Part shown: in pieces, positions 23,579-36,134 of the stretch
How positions within the stretch are numbered: the first letter of the stretch is position 1
Layout of the letters: each line of letters opens with the position of its first letter
NCBI RefSeq assembly: GCF_030272615.1
Contig: NC_081405.1
Span: 26,366,272 to 26,430,271 of the forward strand
Reading direction: 5' to 3'
Source of the DNA: Cryptomeria japonica
Taxonomy: Eukaryota; Streptophyta; Pinopsida; Cupressales; Cupressaceae
DNA length: 64,000 nucleotides
The notes under the pieces: model-generated
Told to the model about the DNA's origin: nothing
The model's input: the letters and a program-made list of their open reading frames with translations, nothing else
The model's database searches: none
Program-made: the position numbers and the translations under genes

Positions 23579-23949
23579 CCCCCCCCCTTTCTTGCTTTTG
23601 TTTTTTTCACAATTTTTGTGCATTCCGAATTGGTATGTCGTAAAAATTCCCCCCCAAATTTTTATTTATTTATTTTAACAATTTTCTCGAAATTTGTGCC
23701 CAAAATGGGCAAAAAATAAAAAAAATTGTCAGAGGCCAAACTGACAAAATTGGACAAATTTTATATTAAAAATGGGGGTTTTTGAATATTCTGAGCTCAA
23801 CGGTGAAGTCCGTTTGAGCCCAAAATGCCTAAAAACAAAGAAGCACCCCGGATCCAAAGAAAAAGCTCTGAAAAAACTTGAAACCCTAGCCTCCAAAAAT
23901 CTTCTAAAAAATCAAGAATAGGCAGCAGCAGATGTAGGCTCTGATACCA

Positions 23950-24320
23950 TGAAGAAGTTGAAAAATACAACTTCAGATATCCCAAAAACACCTGCAAGAA
24001 AAATACCTACCACAAGAGAAGAATGGAGGCAAAAAAACAATAATGGGTCTGAAGAAAAAAATTATCATTCAGAAAGGGAATAAAATAAAAAGTACAATAC
24101 AATCCTTATAAAAGGAGAATATCCAACCCTAAAGTTGTGCAACCCTAAAGAAACCCTAAAGGGATAAGGTGTATTTAATAATTAGAATAATTATTAAGTA
24201 CCTACAATATTATTAAATGCCTAAGTTTAGCTTAAGCATAGAGTATAATAGACTAATAATTAAATAAATAATTATTAGCGACAACATTTAATTATTAGCC
24301 ACAACATGATAACTCTAACA
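23950..24320 (-). repeat. Element E, 5' LTR
   Basis: 371 bp. Longer than its partner through small internal duplications (AATTATTA and CAACATTTAATTATTAGC segments). Adjoins the primer-binding site at 23937-23949. Confidence 0.85.
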
Positions 24321-24325
24321 ATCAA

Positions 24326-27300
24326 TTTTGAAGAATCAAGAAAATTTAAAAGGACAATCAATATGAGGGGGTTAAGGCAAGTCTTCATACAACTTAGCTT
24401 ACGTTAGTTAGAAGTCACTCAAACTTTTAACAACAATTTGTGGAGTTGGTAGCCCAATGATTATTAAATATTTCTAAGTAGTTATCTTCAATAGTATTTT
24501 TGGAAAAAAAATATTAATAATTTTGTTTGTAGATAAGATTTAGAGAAAATTCAGGAGGCAAGTAAAAAAAGGGAAAACAATTTTGGAACTGTGTCATTTT
24601 TCCCAATAAGGAGTTGGTGCTTATTTCTAGCCCCTTTTTTTTCAATGCTTATTTTCAATTTTTAGGGAGTGGTTGCTCCACTGAAATAGGGAAAGATTCT
24701 AATTCATCCTTTACACATAATTAAAAAGTTAAACATGTGTGTATGTATGTAAATAATGTAGTTTACGATAGTGTATCTTTAAATATTAACAAATTTAGGT
24801 AAACTAAAGATAATATACGTTTAGAATTATGACATGAATAGGCTTAAGAAAGATTGATTAAGTTCAAAAAATCAATTATATGTAGATGGCTTGAAGTTTA
24901 GTTGTCAATATTACAAATCACATATGCCACATCTTTCATATTTGGATATTAATTTTTTTTATGGTTTGCACTCCAAAATAAAATTTTGAGTTGGAAGTGC
25001 TCTAAAAAAGATGTTGGTATGTTTGGCATGTTGTCCATTATGCTTGATTGATTCAAACTCTTGTGATCACTTATTAATTTATCATCCTTATATTATCAAA
25101 CTTTGTTTTGAATTAGAGGGTTTGATTGTTTAGAGGAATGTTTGGGCTAGAAATATACTCTTGGATTGCTTTGAAAACTGATATCAACAAGGGTCCCTAC
25201 ACAACTATAGGACCATCCTCTTTTTGTTGCTTGGGTATTTAAAGGGTTAGGAATGTTGCTATTTTTAATACAAAATGATACATTCCTTTCAATATACACC
25301 TCAGATTCAATTAATTTTTGTCCAATTGTTGAATACACTAAAGGTTAAAATTTTGAGATCCATGAACATTCATTGCTTAATAAATCACATCCTTGGGGTT
25401 TCTTTGATGGTCATGTCAAGGTAATCTTGCTTTGTGTGGAGCGGGGGACATAATTATTTTAATGTCAAACATTATATCACTTTTAGTGTTGGTTTGAATA
25501 CTGACAAATAATTGTGTGAAGATTATGGCATTAAAACATTTGTTAACAATGACAAAGGACAAAAGAATGGATCTTACACATATCTAAGAATTGATAAATA
25601 GGTTGTGACTTACATATGCGAATATTTATTTCAACCATGTTTATAGAGAGTGCAATACAAAGGTGAATACTATCCCAAAGGCACAATTAAAATTAGTTGT
25701 TGATAGATGAGAATTTATAGAACACTTGCATGATTCTATCGTGTCTGCTATTATCCTGTTTGTTACAAATCAAACAAAATTTTCACATTACTCCATTCTA
25801 TTGTGTTTTTTTGTCACTGGATTAGGGGTTTAGTTCCTACTTGACAACTTTGCATCAAGACATGGTTTTTTATTGGCCTCATTTCTTCTTGTGTGTTCTA
25901 GTTGTTTGTCACATTTCTTGGCAACTCTTTGTTTTTGGGTGCTTTTGCCTATTTTGGGGTCATTGCATCTTGTTGTTGGATGCACTTTCACATTGTTACC
26001 ATTATTTTCATGTTATTTTTATCCATTGCAAAACATATTTTAGCTTCTACAATTTCAATTTAAATTATGTAAAGCCGAGTTTTTTCAAAGGGAAAAAAGA
26101 TTTTATATTTTAGACTTAATATCACTCTAGCCTTTGAGAACTTTTAAATAATTTCATCTTACATAACCTAGCTACAAACATAAAAAATGGGGGAAATTAC
26201 ATGCCACATACCTACACACTCCCATATGCATATATTCATAATAAACAAGTAAAATTTCAAGGCATTCCAATATAATATTTGATAACCACAAAAAGAAAGG
26301 TTGCATACAACCATTGATGTTAAGTTTTCTTTCTCTTCCATACATGCAATAGTATAAAATTATATAAAAAATTATTGGGATTAAGGTGTCTCAACCTTTG
26401 CAAGTCCAAACATGGGTAATTGGATTTATTTATTTAATATTTGATTCAATTTTATGAGCCTACTAGACAATTCTATTTGTACATGCTATTTCATCATCTT
26501 GTGGGAGTTGGCATATTGACTTTTCATCCTATTGGGAAGGTAACAAAGTTTTTGTCCTCACATGAGGAAGTAGGCATCCCACTTAGAGGATCTTAAATTA
26601 TTGATAAGTAGGTGTCATGTAATGACAAATTTATGACATAATCTATGACAAATACTATGACACACCTACCTATGACAACTTATGATAGCTTTATGATGGA
26701 TTGTGTAATAGAATGGAGAAGTAACTTGAGACACCTTTGAATGGAGAATGTGGGTGCCTAAGTTAGGTAATAATAGGATGGAAAAGAATCGACTATATTG
26801 ATAGTTATTTATGATGGATTCTCTTACATCTATAAGTGTTGTTAGTCATGATTATCTTTATGACAACTATAAGTTGTGTAGGAGCATCTGACACACCTAA
26901 ATATAGAAAATTTTGGGTGCCCATATTTGAAGGTTTGAATGAGGAGTCAAAGGATGATGTACATGTGTGATTAGCATGCCTACATGCAAGTGCAAAATGA
27001 CCAAGTGTTTTTGATGACCCCCTCTCTTGTCTTCATCTAGATGCTTCCCCATTTATTATATTTCTTTATATAAGGTTGTCTTGGAGAGCATTAAGTATCT
27101 TATGTTTTGCAAGTAAAGTGTTTCGTTGTCATAATCAATCCAAATCGTGGATTGTTGACAAAATACTCCCATTGAAGAAGCATAGTGTTGATATTATATT
27201 GCAATTGATAGGTTTACTGGAAATACAATATTCTATTTGTGTGTTTATTATCTCTATCTAAAAGTGTTTCTTATTATGTAATAGTTAAGATTTATAAAGA

Positions 27301-27577
27301 AGATTTGCATAATCTCTCCCTCTAGATTAGTGCTAGGAAGCATTTTATGCACCTTTGTTTCCTTTCAAAAATGAGTCCTATAGATTGATACATCACAAGC
27401 TAAAACAATTAAAATATTCTTTTTGCATCAATTAGAATTGGGGCTTTCAAAACAAGAAATAACTCTTGCATCTCATTCGCATGTACGATATGTCAAAAAA
27501 TAACTCATCATTTTTTCGTACCCTTCCATGTCCATAGGTATTCTTGATTGAATTTGTCCACTCCTAGGAAAACCAAA
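24326..27577. other. AT-rich interval with no gene seen
   Basis: Short ORFs exist (for example 25841-26113, hydrophobic, and 27076-27261) but have no recognisable domain and the composition of random AT-rich DNA. No LTR termini, RNA genes or arrays were recognised. Confidence 0.6.
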
Positions 27578-27721
27578 AGACATGACTTGACATTGTGCAC
27601 ATGATGATAGTCCTAAAATAACATTAGCCATGGAAAATAAAAGAGAAATCCACTCAACCACCAAAACCATCACCACAACTTCAATTGCTTGTACCCTATG
27701 TGGATAAGATTAAAAGAAGAG
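27578..27721. repeat. Direct repeat flanking element B, left copy
   Basis: Matches 46930-47066: both contain ATCCTAAAATA or GTCCTAAAATA, then TCAACTTCAATTGCTTG-type sequence, ending GATTAAAAGAAGAGG. On the minus strand both copies read as a short similar peptide; nature unknown. Confidence 0.6.
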
Positions 27722-27726
27722 GTTGT

Positions 27727-28821
27727 TGTTGGCAATAACAATGAAGGAAAACTGAGAGGGGGGGGGGGATGAATTAGTTTTCTACTGGATCTAGAAACTT
27801 AACCACAAATACATATCTGATAAGTTGTAACAACACATATAAGAAAATTAATGGCACCACACACAACACCAAGATTTGGACATGGAAAACCCGGTTAAGC
27901 GAAAAACCATGGTGGGAACCTACCCACAGTAAGATGATACTCTGCAGTAGTATGTGAAATATTACAATGGGGAATGCACATGCATTTAGGCACACTGCTC
28001 AAAATATAATAAACTGGAAGGCTACAACTCTTAGGGAAGTCTCACTGACTTACAACAAGATTCAGACTGGAATCCGAAAGGAATGAAGTGCAATAATAAC
28101 ATCTCCAAATGCCCAACAGTTTCATTTAAGCATATATGTCTGCTCTGCAACACCAATCTCCACAGAAAGATAAATGCTCATCTCCATCGGTAATCAAATC
28201 TTCAAATGCTCATCTCCATCGGTAATCATGCCAAGATCAATCGCAACACGCTACACCACCAGAAAAACCGCATAACACGAAGAACATCACAAGTTCACCA
28301 AAAAATCGCACAATGATCAATGAGGATCATCAAAACAAATAGGACACAATTAGGAAAAACCAACAAGCACGTTAAAGTCATTAGCAATAGTTGCACCAAC
28401 ACCACTTATCAAATCTTCATCCATCAACATTTGAAACTCAAGAACACTCAATCAACAACAACTATCACGAAGAAAGATAACTTGCGAAGCACCAAACCAC
28501 AAACCATTTGAAATGAAGATACACAAGACCATCCCAAACAATCTCCCCAAATCTCATCTCAAGCTCTGATCACACCAAAATATACCAGTGGAAATACTGA
28601 ACTTTGCAAAGCACTGATCAGAAAAGCAACTGCATATCAGATCATATGATATGATCAATTAAGCTTTTTGGATCACTAAAACCAATACAAAAAGATATAA
28701 TGCCGCTAGAAATACTCCATACAACAAACCGTGATCCCAATAAACCAATCTACAAATACCGGAGCAAGAATATGTTGACATCAATTACAACAACATATCC
28801 TAGCAGCAACAATGTCCAACA
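27727..28821 (-). repeat. Element B, 3' LTR
   Basis: 1095 bp. Minus strand starts TGTTGGACATTGTTGCTGC and ends in CCAACA. Uninterrupted copy used to define the empty site of the solo LTR in the other LTR. Confidence 0.85.
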
Positions 28822-29127
28822 ATCTCCCCCTTTGGCATTGATGGAAACATATGAATGTGAAAAAAAATCAATGCAAAGAAAGAAAACATATCCAACAAAT
28901 TTCCCCTAAGATCAAGAAGATAAATATTTTTTTACATGCTTCTCTCCCCCTTTGACAACAATACCAAAGATTAAGAAAACAGGAAACCAAACTTACTCTC
29001 CCCCATAGATAAACAAAATAGATAACCAATCCAACAGACTACTCCACTATAGGAGCAACACCAACTCATAAATCCGGACAAAAGAATAAGATTGTGAAGT
29101 CCACCAGATTGATGTAACTCAATGCAT

Positions 29128-29477
29128 CTAGTTTTCATCAGGAGGGGTAGATACCCCTAATTTGTCTCTCAAATAGACAAATGTATCTACAGGCAAAGGC
29201 TTAGTGAAAATATCAACAATCTATTCCTTTGTAGACACATACTCCAACTTCACTTCTTCTTCACTGACTTTTTCTCTTAAGAAATGATATTTGATTGACA
29301 CATGTTTCGTCTTTGAATGTTGCACTATATTCTTTGACATATTGATAGCACTAGAATTATCACAATATATGACAATAGGCTCATCATAGATAACTCTGAT
29401 ATCCTTCAACATTTGCTTCATCCAAACTACCCGAGTGCAGTTACTAGCAACAACAATGTACTCAGCTTCAATAGTAG
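29128..29477 (-). pseudogene. Element B end of RNase H
   Basis: Resumes with STIEAEYI immediately beyond element A and its duplication, continuing with YCDNSSAINMSKN, HSKTKHVSIKYHF and FTKPLPVD to a stop at 29128. It is the C-terminal RNase H of the element B polyprotein. One in-frame stop follows KLEYVSTKE. Confidence 0.9.
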
Positions 29478-29482
29478 ATAAG

Positions 29483-30999
29483 TGTTGGCATTACACTACG
29501 AAAGATTGTTGGCATTTCAATAACAAGAGATTGTTGATATTCAGTAAGGATATTGAGAAGGTTGTTGAAGATTATTGATATAACTGAAGAAGGATGATAA
29601 CTATCTTTATAACATTATTTTGTCATTGATGTCAAGAGATTGATTATCTGATTCAGTATGATGTTGCCATATCTTGAGAAGATTGATTTGAAGAGAATTA
29701 AGATGTCGGTAAAAGACACAGAAAGAATGTGATGAATAAGAGGAGAAATAAGTTATTCAATGGGCAACTATTATCGAGTTAGACAATGATGAGATCATGA
29801 TGTTTAGATTGTTTTGATATTCTACATATGTTGTTTATTGTAAGGTTAATAATATACTATGCAACCAAGCAAAGAACCTAGTCGGTAAACCCTAAGGTTA
29901 TCGATATCGGTTATGAAGGCGGAATATCTACCGAGTAAAGTTTAGTATTTACCGAGTTGCACAAGTTATGACAGTGCACATTGGATGGATAAAAGCATTA
30001 TTTAATGAAGGACAATGATTACCTGGAGATGTATAAATGATTGGTATGCCGTGCATGAGGTTTGTTAAGGATCTATGGCAAAGGAAAATCGACAGGAAGA
30101 TCTACAGTGCAGATTGAACCGCAATAACCTTATGCAAGTTCCAAGATAGGAATGCAAGTCCCGAGGCAAGGTAAAACATTTTCAGATCGAAAGGATACAT
30201 TGAACCTAGTCAAGTTTGAATATTTGATGGCTAAGATTGATCATGGGAAATGTGATCAAGGAGATTCAATGGTTAGCAATTGTTTATAAATAAGGGATTG
30301 TTGATAAACAATGTATGCGGGCAAGTGTATGCACAGGGATGCTACATAGTGATTACCGAGCATAGAAGCTTGAAGACCTATTTGAATAACAGAGTAGAGA
30401 GCCCAATAGAGGGACAAGATAAGTCCTATGACTAGATTGTTTTGAGCAAATAAGAATCTGCTTTAGCATTTTTAGATGTGAAGTTGAAGATAGATTTTTA
30501 TTGTTGTTATTTTTTAAGTGACAGGAAAATCTCTTAACCGAGTGGACTCTTATATGTAAACCCTCTAGCAAGGTAACATTCTAAATGAGTGTTTGAAATC
30601 CTTTGACAAGGTCACTTCTAACAAAGTGAAGATCCTAACAGATCTGAGGGAAATCCCTTAACCGGGTCACATCTAGCAATGTGTTTGTAATCTTTAACAT
30701 GATTTGCTTTGAACCGAGCATACTCTAGAAGAGTATATTTCTTAGTGGGCCCAAAATCCCACAGTGGTTTTTCCCTATTCCCTATTTGGGTTTCCACGTT
30801 AAATCTAGTGTTATGAGTGTTATGATGATTATATGCTTATGAGTTTGCATGTTTAGCAGTTTTGGTTATATTGCTGAAGTATAAGTTACCAAGGTTGAAT
30901 CTGTTGTTTTTATGGAAGATTAAGTTTGTATGATTCACCCCCCCTCTCATCTTGTTAGCTATTGGCATCTGTACTTTACATTAAGTATCAAAACTATCA
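29483..30999 (+). repeat. Element A, 5' LTR
   Basis: 1517 bp, TG...CA; matches 34591-36134. Contains the GTGGTTTTTCCC-GGGTTTCCACG motif and an ATTCACCCCCCCTC tract near its end. Confidence 0.95.
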
Positions 31000-31064
31000 A
31001 TTGGTATCAGAGATTCGGACTCTTAAAGAAAAAGTTTAAAGGTACTTGAGGCAAAGATCTGAAG

Positions 31065-34000
31065 ATGTATAAAAGGGATGCACCGAAGCTGAACAAGTCA
31101 AGTTTCTCCACATGGCAGAAAAGAATGAAGCTCCATTTATGAGGAATTGGAGAATATGCAACGTATTATCTGGAGAATGATTATATTGCACCAAGCACCA
31201 ACCCTATGACCCTGGAAGAGATAAAGACAAAGCAAGAACATATTCAAGCTATGATTGAAATAACATCAGCATTGACCGACTCAGAGTTTAATGATCTAGA
31301 AGGCTGTAATGATGTAAAAGCAATGTGGACTAAGCTCATATCTGTGTATGGAGGTGATGAACATGTTCAAAGAGCAAAAGTAGATAGTCTAAGAGGACAA
31401 CTTGAATCCATGGGAATGAATGAAGGTGAGAACATAACCCAATACAGTACAAGACTAAAGGAGATTGTCAATCAAATTAAAGGAGCACATGGAACTATTG
31501 AAGAAAAGGATATAGTAAGTAAGTTGTTGAGAACCCTTCTACTAGCTTATGTTATTCGAGTCTCTGCAATCAATGAATTGAGGTCTATACCTAACATGCC
31601 ATTTTCTTTAGATGCTACTATTTGTAAACTACATGCATTTAAGTTAAATAATTTTGATAACAGTGGGTCTTCAGTAAATAAAGTTGAATCTGCATTCAGT
31701 TCTTTTCATATTAGTGAATCTGATGATTACAATGATAGAATGAGTAAGTAATCTGAAGGGAATCATAGTGGAGCAAGTGAAAGATTTCGTAAGAACATGG
31801 AAGAAGTGCACAAACTGTATGAGGAAATCAAGAACCAAGAAGAGTTTGAAGCATTATTAGCCAGAAGGTTACCGAGAGGAAAAGGTAAGTATAAAGGGAA
31901 GCTACCTTTAAAATGTTTCAATTGTGATAAGATAGGACATATGGCTTCTAACTGCCCTGACAAAGAATCTAGTGAAAAGAGAGAATATCGAGATAACAGG
32001 CAGAAAGACAACCAATACAGAGGACACCGAGACTTCAGAAGGAGAGATAGAAAGACATGTCTAGTAGCAGATGAGGAATCCAACGATGACAAATCTGATG
32101 AAACTCATACTGAGGAAGTTGTTTATGTGGCTATTAAAGATGGATATGATGAAGAAAGGTATGAATAAAAAGCCCTAATATCTCACATAAATAATAATGA
32201 TTCTTGGATCATAGATAGTGGATGCTCACATCATATGACAGGTGATAAACACAAGTTTGTTAAATTAGAAGACTATGATGGAGGCTATGTAAGATTTGGT
32301 AATGATGCACCATGTCCGGTGAAAGGTAAAGGATCTACAACACTTCTTGACAATGCTAAATGTGATGATGTATACTGGGTTGAAGGATTGAAATACAATT
32401 TGTTGAGTGTAGCACAGCTAAACAATACAGGATATCGAATAGAATTTCGGAAAGGAATTGTCAAAGTTCATGAAAAGCATGGAAAGTTAGCTGCTACCGG
32501 GACACAAACAAAAGGTAATACATTTCATCTTGACTCAACTTGGAACAAGTGTCTTTATGCAAAGATAGATGATACCTAGTTATGGCATAAAAGGTTTTGT
32601 CATGTAAATTTTGATAATCTGATCAAAATAAGTAAGAAGCACCGAGTAAGAGGTCTATCGAGTCTTGAAAAACCTGAGAATGCTATATGCCGAGGATGCC
32701 AGATAGGTAAGATGACAAAATCAAGCTTTACAAGTAAGTCCTAAACTTCTAAAGGAATTTTAGATCTAGTACATACTGATCTTTGTGGTCCTATGAAAGT
32801 TCAAAGTTATTATGGTGATAAATATTTCATATTATTTGTGGATGATTACTCAAGGATGATGTCAGTCATGTTTTTAAAAGAAAAATCAAAAGCTTTTCAA
32901 ATGTTCAAATGGTACAAGGCAAGAGTTGAAAATGAAACAGGAAGACATCTGAAATGTCTTAGATCTGATAGAGGAGGAGAATTCACTTTTGATGAATTTA
33001 ACTTATACTGCAATGATCATGGTATAAAGAGGCAAGTATCTACACCGAGAACATCTTAGCAAAATGGGATAGCCGAGAGAAGAAACAGATCAATTGTGGA
33101 TTGTGCCAAAACCCTGATGATAGAAAAGAGAGTACCTCAAACATTTTGGAGAGAAGCAATCGGCACTGCAGTTTACACCCTGAACCGAGTTCAATTGAAG
33201 AAAGGAACTATGAAGACACCATATGAGATCTGGTATGACAAGAAACCTAATGTAAGTTATTTTAAAATCTTTGGAAGTAGATGTTATGTTCACAAAGATG
33301 ATAGAAATGGAATGTTTGATCAGAAAAGTGAAGAAGGAACATTTCTTGGTTATTCTTCTTGAAGTAAAGCATTTAAATGTCTGATCAAATCATCTAACAA
33401 AATAGTAGAAAGTGCAAATGTGAAAATTGATGAATTTGCAGAAAGAAATGATGAAGGAAATTCCAAAGAACCAGAAGATTATGAAGAATTCATTTATGTT
33501 CAACCGAGAAGTCCTACCAAGAAAGCTGCTGAAGAAAATGAAGATAATGTCTAGTTACCGAGTGATGAAGAAGATCATACAGAACCTACCGAGCCTATAT
33601 TAGCCAAATATGTCAGAAGACATCATGCATCAAGTCAAATTATAGGAGATAAGTATGATCCAGTGATGACAAGGAACAAACTGAGACAAAACACATGTTT
33701 GATATCTGAATTTGAACCGAGAATAGTGAAAGAGGCATTTAACATTGAAGATTGGGTAAATGCTATGACAGAAGACATTGATCAAATCAAGAAGAATGAC
33801 ACATGGACACTGATCCCAAGACCGAAGGACAAAAATGTAATTAGTACTAAGTGGATTTTCAGAAACAAGCTAAATGAGAAAGGTGAAGTCATTCGCAACA
33901 AAGCAAGACTAGTTTGCAAAGGTTATGCTCAAGAAGAAGGAATAGATTATGGTGAGACTTTTGCACCTATCGCTAGACTTGAGGGAGTAAGAACATTGTT

Positions 34001-34360
34001 GGCATATGCTGCTTTCAAAAATTTCAAGATATATCAAATGGATGTTAAATCTGCATTTTTGAATGGTATACTAGAAGAAGTTTACATTGAACAACCTGAA
34101 GGATTTGTTGAAGACAAGAGTAAAGATCAGGTATGCAAATTGAACAAAGCTTTATATGGTCTGAAACAAGCACCTAGAGCATGGTATGAAGATTGCACTC
34201 TTATTTAATCAAGATTTGTTTTAGAACAAGTGAAAACAACATGTACATGAAGAAAGTTGAGGACAATGGAATACTGATCTCAGCCATATTTGTTGATGAT
34301 ATTATATTTTGTGGTAATGACTCCTTATGCAAGAACTTTGGAAATGAAATGTGCAAAGAA
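31065..34360 (+). pseudogene. Element A gag-pol, RNase H deleted
   Basis: One frame from ATG 31065 to 34208 with at least nine in-frame stops (31140, 31749, 32166, 32577, 32742, 33057, 33360, 33552, 34206). In order: UBN2-type gag (MWTKLISVYGGDE), zinc knuckle CFNCDKIGHMASNC (31914), protease WIIDSGCSHHM (about 32210), integrase zinc region (H/H/C/C, 32580-32710), integrase core (LVHTDLCGP, LRSDRGGEF) and RT ([54 protein letters not shown]). A frameshift near 34190 precedes the catalytic FVDDIIF (34289-34309). Soon after, coding homology stops, and the rest of RT and RNase H are missing before the polypurine tract. It cannot encode a working polyprotein. Confidence 0.9.
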
Positions 34361-34590
34361 TAAATGGTTGGAAGGATAAATGGTTGACTGAATGAAAGCC
34401 CTGAATGATGAATAACAGAAGACTAATGACAGGGGGAGAAAATTGAAAAATGGAGAAGACTTCATAAGATTTTAACAGCTCAAGGATAACAAGAGAAGTC
34501 TAACAACAATCTGAATCCGAATCAATTTGAATATCTTGTTGGTATTACCATTTAATTGTTGGTTTTTCCATCAATTCCAAAGGGGGAGAT

Positions 34591-36134
34591 TGTTGGCATT
34601 ATAGTAAGAAATATTGTTGGCATTTCAATAACAGGAGATTGTTGATATTCAGTAAAAGTATTGAGAAGGTTGTTGAAGATTATTGATATAACTGAAGAAG
34701 GATGATAACTATCTTTATAATATTATTTTGTCATTGATGTCAAGAGATTAATTATCTGATTCAGTATGATGTTGCCATATCTTGAGAAGATTGATTTGAA
34801 GAGAATTAAGATGTCTGTAAAAGACACAGAAAGAATGTGATGAATAAGAGGAGAAATAAGTTATTCAATGGGCAACTATTACCGAGTTAGACAATGATGA
34901 GATCATGATGTTTAGATTGTTTTGATATTCTACATATGTTGTTGATTGTAAGGTTAATACTATACTATGCAACCGAGCAAAGAACCTAGTCGGTAAACCC
35001 TAAGGAACCTAGTCAGTAAACCCTAAGGTTATCGATATCGGTTAATGAAGATGGAATGTCTACCGAGTAAAGTTTAATATTTATCGAGTTGCAACCAAGT
35101 TATGAAAGTGCGCATTGGATGGATAAATGCATTATTTAATGAAGGACAATGATTACCTGGAGATGTATAAATGATTGGTATGCCGTGCATGAAGTTTGTT
35201 AAGGATCTATGGCAAAGGAAAATCGGCAGGAAGATCTACAGTGCAGATTGAACCGCAATAACCTTATGCAAGTTCCAAGATAGGAATGCAAGTCTCGAGG
35301 CAAGGTAAAACATTTTCAGATCGAAAGGATACGTTGAACCTAGTCAAGTTTGAAGATTTGATGGCTAAGATTGATAATGGGAAATGTGATCAAGGAGATT
35401 CAACAGTTAGCAATTGTTTATGAATAAGGAATTGTTGATAAACAATGTATGTGAGCAAGTGTATGCACAAGGATGCTACATAGTGATTATTGAGCATAGA
35501 AGCTTGAAGACTTGTTTGAATAACAGAGTAGAGAGCCCAACAGAGGGACAAGATAAGTCCTATGACTAGATTGTTTTGAGCAAATAAGAATTTGCTTTAG
35601 CATTTGTAGATGTGAAGTTGCAGATAGATTTTTATTACTGTTATTTTGTAAGTGGCAGGAAAATCTCTTAACCGAGTGGACTTAATATTCTTATATGTAA
35701 ACCCTCTAGCAAGGTAACATTCTAAATGAGTGTTTGAAATCCTTTGACAAGGTCACTTCTAACAAAGTGAAGATCCTAACAGATTTGAGGGAAATCCCTT
35801 AACCGGGTCACATCTAGCAATGTGTTTGTAATCTTTAACATGATTTTCTTTTAACCAAGCATACTCTAGAAGAGTATATTTCTTAGTGGGTCCAAAATCC
35901 CACAGTGGTTTTTCCCTATTTGGGTTTCCATGTTAAATCTGGTGTTATGAGAGTTATGATGATTATATGCTTATGAGTTTGCATGTTTAGCAGTTTTGGT
36001 TATATTGCTGAAGTATAAGTTATCGAGGTTGAATCTGTTGTTTTTATGGAAGATTAAGTTTGTATGATTCACCCCCCCCTCTCATCTTGTTAGCTTTTGG
36101 CATCTGTACTTTACATTAAGTATCAAAACTATCA
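34591..36134 (+). repeat. Element A, 3' LTR
   Basis: 1544 bp, directly preceded by the polypurine tract. Longer than the 5' LTR mainly through a duplicated AACCTAGTC(G/A)GTAAACCC segment at about 35000. Confidence 0.95.

Larger units (their letters stand above)
19497..23587 (+). mobile_element. Element D: non-autonomous LTR element, 3' truncated
   Basis: Has a 5' LTR (19497-20648), primer site TGGTATCAGAGCC (20651-20663), ORF1 with coiled coil and zinc knuckles, and the beginning of ORF2. No pol domain and no 3' LTR are present. Sequence homologous to element C stops at a nine-C run (23579-23587). The left and right junctions share GTTGAC, so a deletion through short homology may have removed the 3' part. 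D lies inside element E. Confidence 0.75.
18528..24320 (-). mobile_element. Element E: small LTR retrotransposon, split by element D
   Basis: Two direct LTRs (18528-18851 and 23950-24320) are flanked by a perfect 5-bp target duplication ATCAA (18523-18527 and 24321-24325). On the minus strand the right LTR is followed directly by TGGTATCAGAGCC (complement of 23937-23949), a tRNA-iMet primer site. A short purine tract (CTTAAGGGG) precedes the left LTR. Without the nested D, the interior is only about 1 kb with no gag or pol, so E was non-autonomous and TRIM-like. Confidence 0.85.
29483..36134 (+). mobile_element. Element A: copia retrotransposon inserted in element B
   Basis: LTRs 29483-30999 and 34591-36134 begin TGTTGGCATTA and end in AACTATCA. 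A perfect 5-bp duplication ATAAG flanks it (29478-29482 and 36135-36139). Primer site TGGTATCAGAG is at 31002 or just after; polypurine tract AAAGGGGGAGAT is at 34579-34590. The interior holds a damaged gag-pol that lacks RNase H. The LTRs differ by roughly 4% over the first ~560 bases by eye, plus a 24-bp duplication in the right LTR near 35005. It is the clearest full-length element in the window. Confidence 0.95.

Noticed and set aside
25841-26113. Hydrophobic ORF resembling a small membrane protein
   Set aside because: T-rich composition gives Phe/Leu-rich translation in any frame; no homology motif or initiation context.
29483-36134. Integrated plant virus (pararetrovirus)
   Set aside because: Domain order, tRNA primer site, LTRs and target duplication identify a copia retrotransposon; no movement or coat-protein motif was seen.
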